Shown piece after piece: positions 1-9,495 of a stretch of DNA of 64,000 nt; within the stretch, counting starts at the first letter, position 1; every line of letters starts with the position of its first letter. The DNA lies in the NCBI RefSeq assembly GCF_001875665.1, contig NZ_MLAL01000016.1, forward strand, positions 310,001-374,000. The letters run 5' to 3'. This DNA is from Corynebacterium sp. NML130628 (GTDB lineage: Bacteria; Actinomycetota; Actinomycetes; Mycobacteriales; Mycobacteriaceae). Below the pieces are notes generated by a model. That model saw nothing but the letters and a program-made list of their open reading frames with translations, ran no database searches and had not been told where the DNA came from. Made by a program: the position numbers and the translations under genes.

Positions 1-978
1 GCTATCGTCGTCGCTCCGGCCACCGCGGACTTTCTAGCGCGTGTTGCAACAGGGCGCGCAGACGACCTTTTGACTTCCACTCTTCTCATGGCAACTTGTC
101 CTGTCGTAATCGCACCAGCAATGCATACTGAGATGTGGAACAACCCTGCAACGCAACACAATGTGTCGGTGCTTCGTTCCCGTGGATACACCGTCCTGGA
201 GCCCGCCCATGGCCGGTTGACGGGCAAAGACAGTGGCGTGGGGCGACTCCTTGATCCCTCACAGATTGTGGCTCTCACACAAACGGTCATAGCTACAGGG
301 CCTATTGAACGATCGTTGGAGGGAAAACGGGTCCTGATTAGTGCTGGGGGCACCCACGAACCGCTCGATCCAGTACGTTTCTTGGGGAATCACTCCTCAG
401 GAAGGCAGGGCTTTGCACTTGCAGAAATTGCGACCCAACGAGGCGCGGACGTCGATGTAGTCGCCGGTGCTACTAGTGAGTTAAGCATTCCCGCTGGGGC
501 TAGAGTCCACCGCGTCACCACGGCCCAACAAATGAACGAAGTCATGCGTAGCCTTGCGTCCGACGCCGACATTATCGTCATGGCTGCAGCGGTTGCCGAT
601 ATGCGTCCTCGCAACGTATCCAACACAAAGCTGAAGAAGGACGCAAACAGCAAAGCGCTTACACAAGTAGATTTGGTACCCAATCCCGATATTCTGCAGG
701 GGTTGGGCGAAATGCGGAAAGAAGGCGGTACCAACGCCACGATCATCGGGTTTGCTGCGGAGACCGACAACGAGCTTGAGAACGCTCGGCGGAAATTGAA
801 GCGTAAAGGGGTAGACGGTCTCATGGTCAACTCAGTCTCAGAGGGGGCAGTGTTTGGCCAGATGCATAACCAAGGCTGGTTTCTTGACAGTTCAGGTGAT
901 GAGCATTCGATTCCACGTGGTACGAAGTTGGTGGTTGCAGTGCACTTGTTTGACAGGATTGAGTCCCTCGCTCGATAG
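1..978 (+). CDS. coaBC: Bifunctional phosphopantothenoylcysteine decarboxylase / phosphopantothenate-cysteine ligase, 3' part
   Basis: This is a coenzyme A biosynthesis enzyme. CoaB joins cysteine to 4'-phosphopantothenate and CoaC decarboxylates the product with FMN. The reading frame is open from base 1, so the N-terminus lies outside the window. The fragment starts in the CoaC flavoprotein domain (AIVVAPATADF) and contains PAMHTEMW, the actinobacterial form of the PxMNxxMW substrate motif. The CoaB domain starts near base 319 with KRVLISAGGTHEPLDPVR, followed by MAAAVADMRP and the lysine-rich KLKKD motif, and runs to the normal C-terminus. It precedes metK as in mycobacteria. The 123-bp gap to metK holds a promoter and an operator, so metK is probably a separate unit. 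Confidence 0.95.
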   Translation, partial: AIVVAPATADFLARVATGRADDLLTSTLLMATCPVVIAPAMHTEMWNNPATQHNVSVLRSRGYTVLEPAHGRLTGKDSGVGRLLDPSQIVALTQTVIATGPIERSLEGKRVLISAGGTHEPLDPVRFLGNHSSGRQGFALAEIATQRGADVDVVAGATSELSIPAGARVHRVTTAQQMNEVMRSLASDADIIVMAAAVADMRPRNVSNTKLKKDANSKALTQVDLVPNPDILQGLGEMRKEGGTNATIIGFAAETDNELENARRKLKRKGVDGLMVNSVSEGAVFGQMHNQGWFLDSSGDEHSIPRGTKLVVAVHLFDRIESLAR

Positions 979-988
979 CGTGCGGTGT

Positions 989-1017
989 TTGAAATATTAG
1001 ACCGAGTGGTCTACCCT
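989..1017 (+). promoter_or_regulatory. Predicted metK promoter
   Basis: TTGAAA (989-994) and TACCCT (1012-1017) are separated by exactly 17 bp, giving a well-formed sigma-A type promoter. Transcription would start near 1024 and leave a leader of about 78 nt before metK. The McbR-type box fills most of the spacer. Confidence 0.6.
998..1013. promoter_or_regulatory. McbR-type operator upstream of metK
   Basis: TAGAC-CGAGTG-GTCTA fits the TAGAC-N6-GTCTA consensus reported for the C. glutamicum methionine/cysteine repressor McbR with no mismatch. It lies between and partly over the -10 and -35 elements of the metK promoter, where bound repressor would block RNA polymerase. metK is a known McbR target in C. 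glutamicum. No mcbR gene is in this window. Confidence 0.8.
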
Positions 1018-1101
1018 AAAGTGCATTGAATCAACGGTCGGCGATTGTCAGTCTTCGCAGGCCACTTTCCGTAGGAATTTGAGAGCAAAAGGAAGACCGC
1101 T

Positions 1102-2328
1102 TTGTCTACACGTGATTCTGGTAAGTACTACCGATTGTTCACCAGCGAATCAGTGACCGAAGGGCACCCAGACAAGATTTGCGACGCAATCTCAGATGCG
1201 ATTCTCGATGATATGCTCAGGCAGGACCCGACATCGCGTGTTGCCATCGAAACGCTCGTTACGACCGGGCAAGTGCACGTCGTCGGCGAGGTGAAAACTG
1301 AAGCCTATTCGAATATTGCCAAGATTGTGCGCGATAAGTTGGTTGGGATCGGGTTCTCCTCGTCTGAGGTTGGGTTCGATGGCCGCACGTGTGGGGTGAA
1401 TATTGCCATTGGAGATCAGTCTGCTGAAATCTCTGATGGCGTGTCGTTCTCTCAGGAGTCCCGAGAGAACGACACGATCGAAGTACTGAACCAGACTGGC
1501 GCCGGCGACCAGGGCTTGATGTTCGGCTATGCGACCAATGAAACCGAAGAGTACATGCCGCTTCCGATCGCTCTCGCGCATCGTCTGGCAAGACGCCTGA
1601 CCGAGGTAAGAAAGATGGGTACCGTCGTTGGGCTGCGACCAGATGGGAAGACCCAGGTGACGTTCGCCTACGACGGCGATACGCCAGTGGCTTTGGACAC
1701 GGTAGTTATTTCTACGCAGCACGACCCTGACTTTGTCGGGGAGGCCCTCGAAAACGCGCTTCGTACGCATGTGCTCGAGTGGGTTATTGCAGACGCAGGA
1801 CTGGAGAAGTTTTACACCGAAGACACCAAGCTTTTGGTGAATCCGTCTGGGTCGTTCGTATTAGGTGGGCCGATGGGGGATGCCGGGCTGACCGGCCGAA
1901 AGATCATCGTGGACACCTATGGTGGCACGGCGCGCCATGGAGGAGGCGCGTTTTCCGGTAAGGATCCTTCAAAAGTTGATCGTTCTGCGGCGTATGCAAC
2001 CCGCTGGGTAGCAAAGAACATTTGCGCTGCCGGCTTGGCGGACCGTTGTGAGGTTCAGGTTGCGTACGCGATCGGCAGGGCCACGCCGGTTGGACTTTAC
2101 GTTGAGACATTCGGCACCGCGGCCGAAGGACTCACAGATGAATCCATCCAGCAGGCGGTTGAAAAAGTCTTTGATCTGCGCCCTGCTGCGATTATTCAAG
2201 AGCTTGACCTTCTTCGGCCGATCTATGCTCAGACTGCTGCGTATGGCCACTTCGGCCGCACAGACGTCGATTTGCCGTGGGAACAGCTCAATAAGGTGGA
2301 CGACCTGCGAGCAGCCGCAGGGCTGTAA
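1102..2328 (+). CDS. metK: S-adenosylmethionine synthase
   Basis: It makes S-adenosylmethionine from ATP and methionine in the cytoplasm. The 408-residue length is normal. Visible motifs are the catalytic-histidine segment [10 protein letters not shown] (about residues 19-28), GEVKTEAY, the methionine/ATP loop [13 protein letters not shown] (about 135) and the phosphate loop [19 protein letters not shown] (about 280). Translation starts at TTG, about 6 nt after a purine-rich AAAAGGAAG. The upstream promoter carries a McbR-type box, so the gene is probably repressed when sulfur metabolites are plentiful. priA starts 11 nt downstream and is likely cotranscribed. Confidence 0.97.
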   Translation: MSTRDSGKYYRLFTSESVTEGHPDKICDAISDAILDDMLRQDPTSRVAIETLVTTGQVHVVGEVKTEAYSNIAKIVRDKLVGIGFSSSEVGFDGRTCGVNIAIGDQSAEISDGVSFSQESRENDTIEVLNQTGAGDQGLMFGYATNETEEYMPLPIALAHRLARRLTEVRKMGTVVGLRPDGKTQVTFAYDGDTPVALDTVVISTQHDPDFVGEALENALRTHVLEWVIADAGLEKFYTEDTKLLVNPSGSFVLGGPMGDAGLTGRKIIVDTYGGTARHGGGAFSGKDPSKVDRSAAYATRWVAKNICAAGLADRCEVQVAYAIGRATPVGLYVETFGTAAEGLTDESIQQAVEKVFDLRPAAIIQELDLLRPIYAQTAAYGHFGRTDVDLPWEQLNKVDDLRAAAGL

Positions 2329-2339
2329 GGCAAGGCTTG

Positions 2340-4349
2340 ATGTCGAAACAGCCCGCGTCAACCCTTCCTATTGCCAAGGTGCTGCCGCAGCTTGGATTGG
2401 TGCAACTTGACCGTACCTTTGACTACTACGTCGCAGAAGAGCAGTCGGAGGACGCGAAGCCGGGGACGCGGGTGAGGGTGCGGTTTGCAGGTCGCCTCGT
2501 CGACGGACTAGTGCTCGATAGGACAGATGCTCCCGAGCATGCGGGTAGCCTCCGTTATCTCGAGAGAGTCATTTCCCCAGAGATAGTCGCTCCCATCCAG
2601 CTTCGTCAACTTGTTGACGCACTCGCCGAGCGCTACGCCGGGGTGAGATCTGACATATACCGCTCAGCTATCCCTCCTCGGCATAAGAAAGCCGAGGAGA
2701 CAGACACATCAACGCCGTGGGGAGAGCTCGGAGAAACTACCGAGCCTGATCTTTCAGCGTGGAGTACGTATCAATTCGGCGAATCCTTCGTCGACGCGGT
2801 GCTGGCCGGGAAGTTGGTGCGCGCCGCGTGGCAGGTGGCGCCAGACACGTCGTGGGCGGAGGCGGTAGCTGCCCTGGTAGCCAAGGTCGCGCTTGATGGT
2901 GGCGGCGCACTGGTAGTAGTTCCTGACCAACGCGATGTGGACAGCCTTGAGGCGGAGCTAAAGCAAGTTGTAGGTCCTCGGCAGATAAGCACGCTGACTT
3001 CGGCGCTGGGACCACAGGCGCGGTATTCGCGCTATCTTTCGGCGCTGCACGGACAGGCCAGGATTGTGGTTGGCACCCGCTCCGCAGCGTTTGCGCCGGT
3101 TCAGAACCTCCAGCTGCTCGTGCTTATGGATGACGGCAACGATAACCTCGTTGACCCACGCGAACCCTATGTCCATGCACGAGAGGTATTGACGACGCGC
3201 TCCGCGCTGGAGCACGTCTCGCTCATTATCGGCGGCGTTGCGCGGACCGCAGAAACCCAAATGCTTGTTGAATCTGGATGGATGCATGGGTTGGAGGCGT
3301 CGAAAACTACGATCCGGGAGCGGATGCCTCGAATCTACGCGGCAGGAGACTCAGACTATGCGTTGGAGCGTGACCCACGGGCGAGGCAGGCTAGGCTGCC
3401 TTCGGTGGCGTTTCAGTCTGCGAACCGGGCGCTCGAGCGGGATCGTCCAGTGCTGTTCCAAGTACCACGTGCTGGGTACATTCGTGCTCTCGCATGTGGG
3501 GAGTGCCGAACGCCTTCACGCTGCCGTTCCTGCAACGGACCCCTTGAGTTACCGCAAAGCGGGGATGCTTCTGCGCCCACATGTCGATGGTGTGGCCGAA
3601 TCGATCCATCATTTCGCTGTGCTGCCTGCGGGTCGAGGAAGCTACGTGCGGTGGTGCTAGGGACCGACCGGACTGCGGAGGAGCTCGGAAGAGCGTTTCC
3701 CCAAGTTCGGGTGCGGAACTCTTCAGGTGAGAAGATACTGGCAGAAGTTGAACCTCGGGCTCAGCTTGTCGTTGCGACACCCGGGGCAGAACCGTTCGTA
3801 CAGGGCGGGTATGGAGCCGCAGTCTTGATGGATCCTTGGGCGTTACTGCAACGGCCGGACTTACGCGCCGCGGAGGAGACGTTTTCCAAATGGATCGCAG
3901 CTGCAGCGCTGGTCGAGCCACACACACGTGGGGGAGAAGTCGTTGTGACGGCGGACCCAGCGATCGCGGTAGTGCAGTTTTTTCTTCGTTGGGACCCATC
4001 GGGGTACGCGGAGCTTGAATTAGAGCACCGACGAGAGGTGTCGTTCCCGCCGACTGCGCACGTCGCAGTTGTGGATGCTCCTCGGGTTGCCTTGGAAGAC
4101 TATTTTGCCAATGTTTCGCTGCCCCCAAACACTGAGCTGTTAGGCCCGGTGGATTTGCCATCCGGGGTTACGCTTCCAGGTACCTGGGATCAACGACAGT
4201 ATGGCCCTGCACAACGAATGTTGGTGCGTTGTCCGGTGCAAGACCGCAACGGGTTGGGGAGAGCACTGCGGGCAGGGTTAATCAGTCGGGCTACTCGGAA
4301 GCAGGATCTGCCGCTTCGGGTGCAGGTTGACCCGTTGCATATCGGATAG
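2340..4349 (+). CDS. priA: PriA-like primosomal protein N', actinobacterial form without helicase motifs
   Basis: PriA helps reload the replisome at stalled forks. This protein has about 669 residues. The zinc-binding region near residues 385-445 keeps its cysteine pairs (ACGECRTPSRCRSC, CRWCG, CAACGSRK). In the central region I find no Walker A lysine motif, and the usual DEAH position reads MDDGNDN, so helicase activity is probably absent. This is typical of actinobacterial PriA. ATG 2340 directly follows an in-frame TTG at 2337; either could be used, 6-9 nt after AAGG. It lies between metK and def. Confidence 0.88.
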   Translation: MSKQPASTLPIAKVLPQLGLVQLDRTFDYYVAEEQSEDAKPGTRVRVRFAGRLVDGLVLDRTDAPEHAGSLRYLERVISPEIVAPIQLRQLVDALAERYAGVRSDIYRSAIPPRHKKAEETDTSTPWGELGETTEPDLSAWSTYQFGESFVDAVLAGKLVRAAWQVAPDTSWAEAVAALVAKVALDGGGALVVVPDQRDVDSLEAELKQVVGPRQISTLTSALGPQARYSRYLSALHGQARIVVGTRSAAFAPVQNLQLLVLMDDGNDNLVDPREPYVHAREVLTTRSALEHVSLIIGGVARTAETQMLVESGWMHGLEASKTTIRERMPRIYAAGDSDYALERDPRARQARLPSVAFQSANRALERDRPVLFQVPRAGYIRALACGECRTPSRCRSCNGPLELPQSGDASAPTCRWCGRIDPSFRCAACGSRKLRAVVLGTDRTAEELGRAFPQVRVRNSSGEKILAEVEPRAQLVVATPGAEPFVQGGYGAAVLMDPWALLQRPDLRAAEETFSKWIAAAALVEPHTRGGEVVVTADPAIAVVQFFLRWDPSGYAELELEHRREVSFPPTAHVAVVDAPRVALEDYFANVSLPPNTELLGPVDLPSGVTLPGTWDQRQYGPAQRMLVRCPVQDRNGLGRALRAGLISRATRKQDLPLRVQVDPLHIG

Positions 4350-4376
4350 CGTTGCAACGTCAATGTTACGGCTGGG

Positions 4377-4382
4377 TAGACT
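4377..4382 (+). promoter_or_regulatory. -10 element for leaderless def mRNA
   Basis: TAGACT, preceded by an extended TGGG, ends 8 nt before the def ATG at 4391. There is no Shine-Dalgarno sequence between them. Confidence 0.5.
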
Positions 4383-4390
4383 ATCGAGCC

Positions 4391-4891
4391 ATGACAGTTC
4401 GTAGACTTCGACTACTCGGGGACCCCGTGCTTAACCAGGTCGCAAAAGAGGTTACTGAGTTCGGTATCGGGATTCGTTCACTGGTCAACGACATGTTCGA
4501 CACGATGGATGACGCAGGAGGGGTTGGACTGGCTGCGAATCAGATTGGTCACAGCCTGCGAGTGTTCGTCTTTGACTGCCAGGGGATGCGAGGTCATATC
4601 GTCAATCCAACCTGGAGGGCGCTTGATGGTCAGCGGCAGCTTAGTGTCGAGGGGTGCCTGTCCATCCCTGGGGTGCGAGCGAACGTCGATCGGTTTCGCT
4701 CGGTAGTCTGCAATGGCGTCGACATAGAAGGGCGTCCGGTAGCAATCTTGGGAACAGGACTGCTTGCACGGTGCATCCAGCATGAGACTGACCATCTCGA
4801 CGGCACCGTGTTCCTGGAGCGTTTGTCCGCAGAGGAAAAGAAACTAGCATTGTCTCAAGTTCGTACATCCATGTGGTGGAAGGAGCAGTAA
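4391..4891 (+). CDS. def: Peptide deformylase
   Basis: It removes the formyl group from the initiator methionine of new proteins. The 166-residue product carries all three family motifs: GVGLAANQIG (44-53), EGCLS with metal ligand Cys89 (87-91), and HETDH with two metal-binding histidines and the catalytic glutamate (131-135). I start at ATG 4391 because the longer frame from 4352 adds a poor N-terminus and a TAGACT -10 hexamer sits 8 nt upstream. The stop codon shares one base with the fmt start (TAATG), so the formylation and deformylation genes are translationally coupled. Confidence 0.95.
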   Translation: MTVRRLRLLGDPVLNQVAKEVTEFGIGIRSLVNDMFDTMDDAGGVGLAANQIGHSLRVFVFDCQGMRGHIVNPTWRALDGQRQLSVEGCLSIPGVRANVDRFRSVVCNGVDIEGRPVAILGTGLLARCIQHETDHLDGTVFLERLSAEEKKLALSQVRTSMWWKEQ

Positions 4892-5823
4892 TGCGTATTG
4901 TGTTTGCGGGAACGCCAGAGCCAGCCGTCGTGGCCCTGGAAGCGTTGTTGAAGTCAAATCATGAAGTGGTCGCGGTGCTCACGCGACCAGATGCTCCAAA
5001 AGGGAGGGGGAGGACGCTTCATCCTTCGCCCGTGAAACAAATCGCGCTTGAGCACGGCATTGAGGTGCTCGAACCGACAACGCTTCGCAACAACGAGGAG
5101 ATCGCGAACCGGTTACGCGAGTTGGCCCCGGATGCCATCCCCGTTGTGGCATACGGAAACCTCGTTCCGGCCTCGTTACTAGACTTACCGCGACATGGGT
5201 GGGTGAATCTTCATTTTTCGCTTCTCCCTGAGTTTCGAGGAGCGGCTCCTGTACAGGCGGCAATCCTGGCTGGTTTGACGACGACGGGGGCTACTACCTT
5301 CCGCATCGACGAAGGACTCGATACGGGGCCTATCTTAGCTACGTTCGAGGAAACAATTGCGCCGACCGATACAGCAGATGACCTCCTGACCAGACTGGCG
5401 TACAAGGGCGCAGACTTGCTTGTGGAAACAATGGACGGACTCGGTACCAACAGCGTTGTTGCTAGACCACAGCCCGCCGAAGGCACCTATGCGCCGAAGA
5501 TCCAAAGCAAAGACGCCCGCATCAGGTGGGACTTCGACGCCGATGTGGTTGATCGCACGATCCGGGCATACACCCCGGGTCCCGGTGCGTGGACAATGCT
5601 CGGAGAACAACGTTTTAAAATTGGTCCTGTGACGCTCAGCGACTCGAATACGCTTGGAGTGGGCGAAGTTGCCGTCGAAAAGAATCAGGTACGAGTAGGA
5701 ACTGGCAGCGTTGATGTCATCCTGCAAGAGATTCAACCACCAGGGAAGAAGCGTATGGCTGCAGACGCGTGGGGCCGTGGCCTCTCAACTGAGTTCGTGG
5801 AAGCGGGAGTGAAGTTTGCATGA
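4891..5823 (+). CDS. fmt: Methionyl-tRNA formyltransferase
   Basis: It formylates initiator Met-tRNA with 10-formyl-tetrahydrofolate. The 310-residue protein has the catalytic triad in canonical positions: Asn106 and His108 in VNLHFSLLPEFRGAAP, and Asp144 in DEGLDTGP. The N-terminal MRIVFAGTPE is typical. ATG 4891 has AGGAG about 6 nt upstream and overlaps the def stop by one base. The stop overlaps the start of rsmB by 4 bp (ATGA). Confidence 0.97.
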   Translation: MRIVFAGTPEPAVVALEALLKSNHEVVAVLTRPDAPKGRGRTLHPSPVKQIALEHGIEVLEPTTLRNNEEIANRLRELAPDAIPVVAYGNLVPASLLDLPRHGWVNLHFSLLPEFRGAAPVQAAILAGLTTTGATTFRIDEGLDTGPILATFEETIAPTDTADDLLTRLAYKGADLLVETMDGLGTNSVVARPQPAEGTYAPKIQSKDARIRWDFDADVVDRTIRAYTPGPGAWTMLGEQRFKIGPVTLSDSNTLGVGEVAVEKNQVRVGTGSVDVILQEIQPPGKKRMAADAWGRGLSTEFVEAGVKFA

Positions 5824-7274
5824 GTGGAGGATTTAGGTCCAGGTCTGCGGGGCGTCGTAAAGAAACACCAAGAAGCAAACAGCCACCAAAGAGAGGAAAG
5901 AAGCGCCCCAGCACTGAAATACCTCGGGTAGAAATCGGTGATCCCGCCAGGGAAGCGGCATGGTCGACGTTAATGCGCGTCGATGTTGATGGCGCATTTG
6001 CAAACCTTGTGCTTCCGGGTATCCTCCGCACGCACAAAGTGCGTGGGAAAGATGCTGCCTTCGCAACAGAGCTCACGTACGGCGCGCTGCGTTCGTTGGG
6101 TGTGCTTGATGTTGTCCTCCAGGAGTGCTCGACCCGCGACATCGCGAGCCTGGATGCGGAGGTGCGCGCAGCGTTGCGTCTTGGCGCGTACCAGTTGCTG
6201 TTTACCAGAGTTGGGCAGCACGCCGCGGTTGATACGTCGGTTCAGTTAGTCATCAGCGCGGGGCGTCAGGGGGCGAAGGGCTTTGCAAACGCGGTATTGC
6301 GGACTGTGAGCCGCCAAACTCCCCAGCACTGGATGGATAGCTGTAAACCAGAAGACGCGCTGGAGCGTATTGCGTTCGAACACTCACACCCCGTGTGGAT
6401 CGCGCGTTCGTTTGCCGCGACCTTGGGGGTTGATGCTGATGACCCGGAACTGGCGAACGCTCTTGAGGCTGACTCGGAACGACCAATCGTGCACCTTGTT
6501 GCGCGACCTGGCGAGATCTCCGCGGAGGAGCTAGCCCTCATCACCGGAGGAGACACCGGCAAGTATTCCCCGTACGCAGTTTATTTGCCGGAGGGCAATC
6601 CAGGCGAGTTGCAGCCGGTTCGTGACGGACTCGCTGCGGTCCAGGACGAAGGATCTCAGCTGATAGCAAGGGCGCTTGTCCAAGCAGAAGTCGCCGATGA
6701 TCAGGGACGGTGGCTCGACCTCTGCGCTGGCCCAGGCGGGAAGGCTGCTTTCATCGGTTCTCTAGCGGCAATTGACGGGGCGCGTGTGGATGCGATTGAG
6801 GTCGCACCACATCGTGCTCAACTGGTGGAGAAAGCAACTAAAGGCTTACCTGTGCACGTTCGCACGGGTGACGCCACGGCGATCGCCCTCGAGACAGGGT
6901 ACGACCGAGTGCTTGTCGACGCCCCCTGCTCGGGCCTGGGATCACTTCGGCGTCGGCCTGAAGCACGCTGGACAAAGCGCGAATCGGATATCGCCTCGCT
7001 TACGCAATTACAACTTAACTTGCTGAACACTGCCATCGCCGCGGCAAAGCCAGGCGGGGTGATCCTGTATTCGACCTGTTCGCCGGATATTCGGGAGACG
7101 CGCGGAATCGTAGACGCCGCGTTGGCTTCTGGTGCAGTCGAAGAATGTGACGCGCACCCACTCGTCGCGCCGATGGAGAACGTTGGCGATTTTAAGAGCG
7201 TGCAGATGTGGCCTCACCGACACGGAACTGATGCAATGTTCTTCGCGGTACTTCGCAAGAAAACACTAGGGTAG
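5820..7274 (+). CDS. rsmB: 16S rRNA (cytosine-967-C5)-methyltransferase
   Basis: It methylates C967 of 16S rRNA with S-adenosylmethionine. The protein has 484 residues. After a basic, disordered N-terminus of about 35 residues comes a NusB-like RNA-binding domain (about 40-170). The catalytic domain has the SAM motif DLCAGPGGK (about 299), the motif VDAPCSGLGSLRRRP (about 364) and the catalytic cysteine in STCSP (about 418). The basic N-terminal extension is longer than in E. coli RsmB, as in other actinobacteria. It overlaps fmt by 4 bp and is followed by rpe after 4 nt. Confidence 0.93.
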   Translation: MSGGFRSRSAGRRKETPRSKQPPKRGKKRPSTEIPRVEIGDPAREAAWSTLMRVDVDGAFANLVLPGILRTHKVRGKDAAFATELTYGALRSLGVLDVVLQECSTRDIASLDAEVRAALRLGAYQLLFTRVGQHAAVDTSVQLVISAGRQGAKGFANAVLRTVSRQTPQHWMDSCKPEDALERIAFEHSHPVWIARSFAATLGVDADDPELANALEADSERPIVHLVARPGEISAEELALITGGDTGKYSPYAVYLPEGNPGELQPVRDGLAAVQDEGSQLIARALVQAEVADDQGRWLDLCAGPGGKAAFIGSLAAIDGARVDAIEVAPHRAQLVEKATKGLPVHVRTGDATAIALETGYDRVLVDAPCSGLGSLRRRPEARWTKRESDIASLTQLQLNLLNTAIAAAKPGGVILYSTCSPDIRETRGIVDAALASGAVEECDAHPLVAPMENVGDFKSVQMWPHRHGTDAMFFAVLRKKTLG

Positions 7275-7278
7275 AGGC

Positions 7279-7944
7279 ATGATTTATATTGCGCCGTCGA
7301 TCCTTGCAGCGAATTACGCAGCTCTGGGTGAGGATATCGAAAAAGTTCCGAACGCCGACATGCTCCACGTGGACATTATGGACGGCCACTTCGTTCCAAA
7401 CCTCTCGTTTGGGCCAGATGTGACAAAAGCCGTCAACGGTGTCACCGACCAATTCCTCGATATGCACTTGATGATCGAGGAGCCGGAGCGTTGGTTCGAG
7501 ACCTACGCCCGGTCTGGTGGCGATCGCATGATTTTCCACGTCGAGGCAACGGATGATCACGTCGCTGCTGCACAGCAGTGCCATGATCTGGGAGTACAGG
7601 CGGGGTTTGCGATTAAACCCGGAACCCCAATCGAGCCATACCTCGACGACCTCGAGCGCTTTGAAGAGGTGCTAGTGATGAGTGTTGAACCGGGTTTCGG
7701 TGGGCAGAAGTTCATGCCCGAGGTGCTTTCGAAGGTGTTTACCCTTCGCGACCACATCCAGGCAGCTGGATTGTCGACAGTCATTGGCATCGATGGCGGA
7801 ATTGCGAACGCTACGATTGCACAGGCAGCGGAAGCCGGGGTCGACGCGTTCGTCGCTGGATCGGCAGTGTTCGGCGCCGATAATCCAGCGCAAGCTGTAG
7901 ACACATTGCGCCGGATGGCGAAAGAAGCGGCTGGCATCGCGTGA
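7279..7944 (+). CDS. rpe: Ribulose-phosphate 3-epimerase
   Basis: It interconverts ribulose 5-phosphate and xylulose 5-phosphate in the pentose phosphate pathway. The 221-residue TIM barrel shows PSILAAN near the N-terminus, the metal and catalytic segment VDIMDGHFVPN (about 31-41), HLMIEEP, and a phosphate-binding GIDGGI near residue 173. The stop overlaps ribD by 4 bp (GTGA). Ribulose 5-phosphate is also a substrate of RibBA encoded just downstream, so the gene order makes metabolic sense. Confidence 0.97.
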   Translation: MIYIAPSILAANYAALGEDIEKVPNADMLHVDIMDGHFVPNLSFGPDVTKAVNGVTDQFLDMHLMIEEPERWFETYARSGGDRMIFHVEATDDHVAAAQQCHDLGVQAGFAIKPGTPIEPYLDDLERFEEVLVMSVEPGFGGQKFMPEVLSKVFTLRDHIQAAGLSTVIGIDGGIANATIAQAAEAGVDAFVAGSAVFGADNPAQAVDTLRRMAKEAAGIA

Positions 7945-8906
7945 TCGAAGCAGCTATCGCAGTCGGCGATTCGGTCCGTGGAACGACGAGCCCTAATCCA
8001 CCCGTCGGTTGCGCTCTCTACGACAGCGACGGGCGCCTCATTGCTACCGGGGCGACCGCCCCAGCAGGAGGTCCGCATGCGGAAGTCCAGGCGCTACGCG
8101 CGGCAGGTCCTGCGGCGAGAAGTGCAACGGCAGTCGTCACGTTAGAGCCGTGTAACCACACAGGCAAGACCGGGCCTTGTACAGAGGCGCTCGTCGCTGC
8201 GGGCGTGTCCAAGGTTGTGTATCTCACGGCGGACCCGAACCCTGTTGCCTCTGGCGGAGCTGAGCGGCTTCAAGCTGCGGGTATTGACGTCCGCTTCGAG
8301 CCACACCGTGTTGATGCCCTGCAGCCCTGGATTTCCTCAATACGCCATCACCGGGTGAGCGTCACGGCAAAGTTTGCGATGACCTTCGATGGGTTCACCG
8401 CAGCTATTGACGGCTCGAGTCAGTGGATTACTGGAACCGCAGCACGACAGTTCGTACATCGTGACCGCGCCCATCGTGATGCCATCATCGTCGGGACGGG
8501 CACCGCAATCGCCGACAATCCTTCACTCACCGCGCGTAGAGCAGATGGCACGCTGTATCCACATCAGCCACGCCGCGTCGTTGTTGGGACGCGGGAGGTG
8601 CCTGCAGGCAATTTGACCAGGTTGGGCTTTTTGCAGTATCCGTCCCCGGAAGCAGCATGCGACGCACTTTGGGCGCTCGGCGCCCGTGACGTACTTGTTG
8701 AGGGCGGGGCGAGCCTATTGCGTAGCTTCATTTCCAGCGGCGTCGTTGACAGGGTCCAAGCCTATATTGCGCCGAAGTTACTGGGGCAGGGGCGATCGGT
8801 GCTGGACGCTGCAGTGGCGCGTACGATAGGCGACGCGTTCGAATACAAGATTTCCGACGTTCGCCGACTTGGCGAAGACGTATTGATAGAAATGGAGACT
8901 GCATAG
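7941..8906 (+). CDS. ribD: Bifunctional riboflavin deaminase/reductase
   Basis: It carries out the second and third steps of riboflavin synthesis, deaminating then reducing the pyrimidine intermediate. The 321-residue protein has an N-terminal zinc deaminase with HAEV (in GGPHAEVQAL) and PCNHTGKTGPC as metal ligands. The C-terminal reductase domain begins with VTAKFAMTFDG and ends with the LVEGGASLLRSF loop. The GTG start overlaps the rpe stop by 4 bp, and the stop overlaps the ribE start by one base (TAGTG). No FMN riboswitch can fit upstream because of the rpe overlap. Confidence 0.95.
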   Translation: MIEAAIAVGDSVRGTTSPNPPVGCALYDSDGRLIATGATAPAGGPHAEVQALRAAGPAARSATAVVTLEPCNHTGKTGPCTEALVAAGVSKVVYLTADPNPVASGGAERLQAAGIDVRFEPHRVDALQPWISSIRHHRVSVTAKFAMTFDGFTAAIDGSSQWITGTAARQFVHRDRAHRDAIIVGTGTAIADNPSLTARRADGTLYPHQPRRVVVGTREVPAGNLTRLGFLQYPSPEAACDALWALGARDVLVEGGASLLRSFISSGVVDRVQAYIAPKLLGQGRSVLDAAVARTIGDAFEYKISDVRRLGEDVLIEMETA

Positions 8907-9493
8907 TGTTTACAGGTCTGGTTGAGGAAGTCGGGTCGGTGGTGTCAATCGAGCCTCTCAACGACGCAGTTCGGATCTGTATCGGCGCTGAGGCCGTGCT
9001 GGCAGACGTCAACCTCGGGGACTCAATCGCAGTCGACGGGGTGTGCCTCACGGTCGTGGAAGCAACCGAAACCGCATTTACGGCAGACGTCATGTTGGAA
9101 ACTTTGCGGCGCTCTCGGATTGGTGAGTATTCGGAGGGGACCCGCGTGAACCTTGAACGGGCACTGGCTGCCGGGGATAGGCTTGGCGGGCATATTGTCC
9201 AAGGCCACGTTGACGCAGTGGTCACCTTGCAGCATCGCTCGCCTGCAGAGCACTGGGATCTGTTGCGCTTTTCCCTTCCCAACAGTATGCGGAGGTACGT
9301 CGTGGAGAAAGGGTCCATCGCGATCAGTGGGATCTCTTTGACCGTTACTGCCGTAGGCGAGGATTGGTTTGAGGTTTCTCTTATCCCGGCCACTCTGGAG
9401 GCTACGACCGCAGGCGCGTGGAAACCAGGGGATATGGTCAATATTGAAGTCGATATCATTGCTAAATACGTTGAGAATATGGTGAGGCACTAA
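8906..9493 (+). CDS. ribE: Riboflavin synthase alpha subunit
   Basis: It dismutates two 6,7-dimethyl-8-ribityllumazines to riboflavin. The 195-residue protein has the typical N-terminus [10 protein letters not shown], and two lumazine-binding repeats: [13 protein letters not shown] in the first half and [12 protein letters not shown] in the second. It also contains [10 protein letters not shown] and the C-terminal VDIIAKYVE. Translation starts at a GTG that shares a base with the ribD stop. Also called ribC in some species. Confidence 0.96.
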   Translation: MFTGLVEEVGSVVSIEPLNDAVRICIGAEAVLADVNLGDSIAVDGVCLTVVEATETAFTADVMLETLRRSRIGEYSEGTRVNLERALAAGDRLGGHIVQGHVDAVVTLQHRSPAEHWDLLRFSLPNSMRRYVVEKGSIAISGISLTVTAVGEDWFEVSLIPATLEATTAGAWKPGDMVNIEVDIIAKYVENMVRH

Positions 9494-9495
9494 CA

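Noticed and set aside
79..123. CoaC motif PAMHTEMW with His instead of Asn, as a possible broken active site
   Set aside because: This substitution is usual in actinobacterial CoaBC, as in M. tuberculosis, so it is not a defect.
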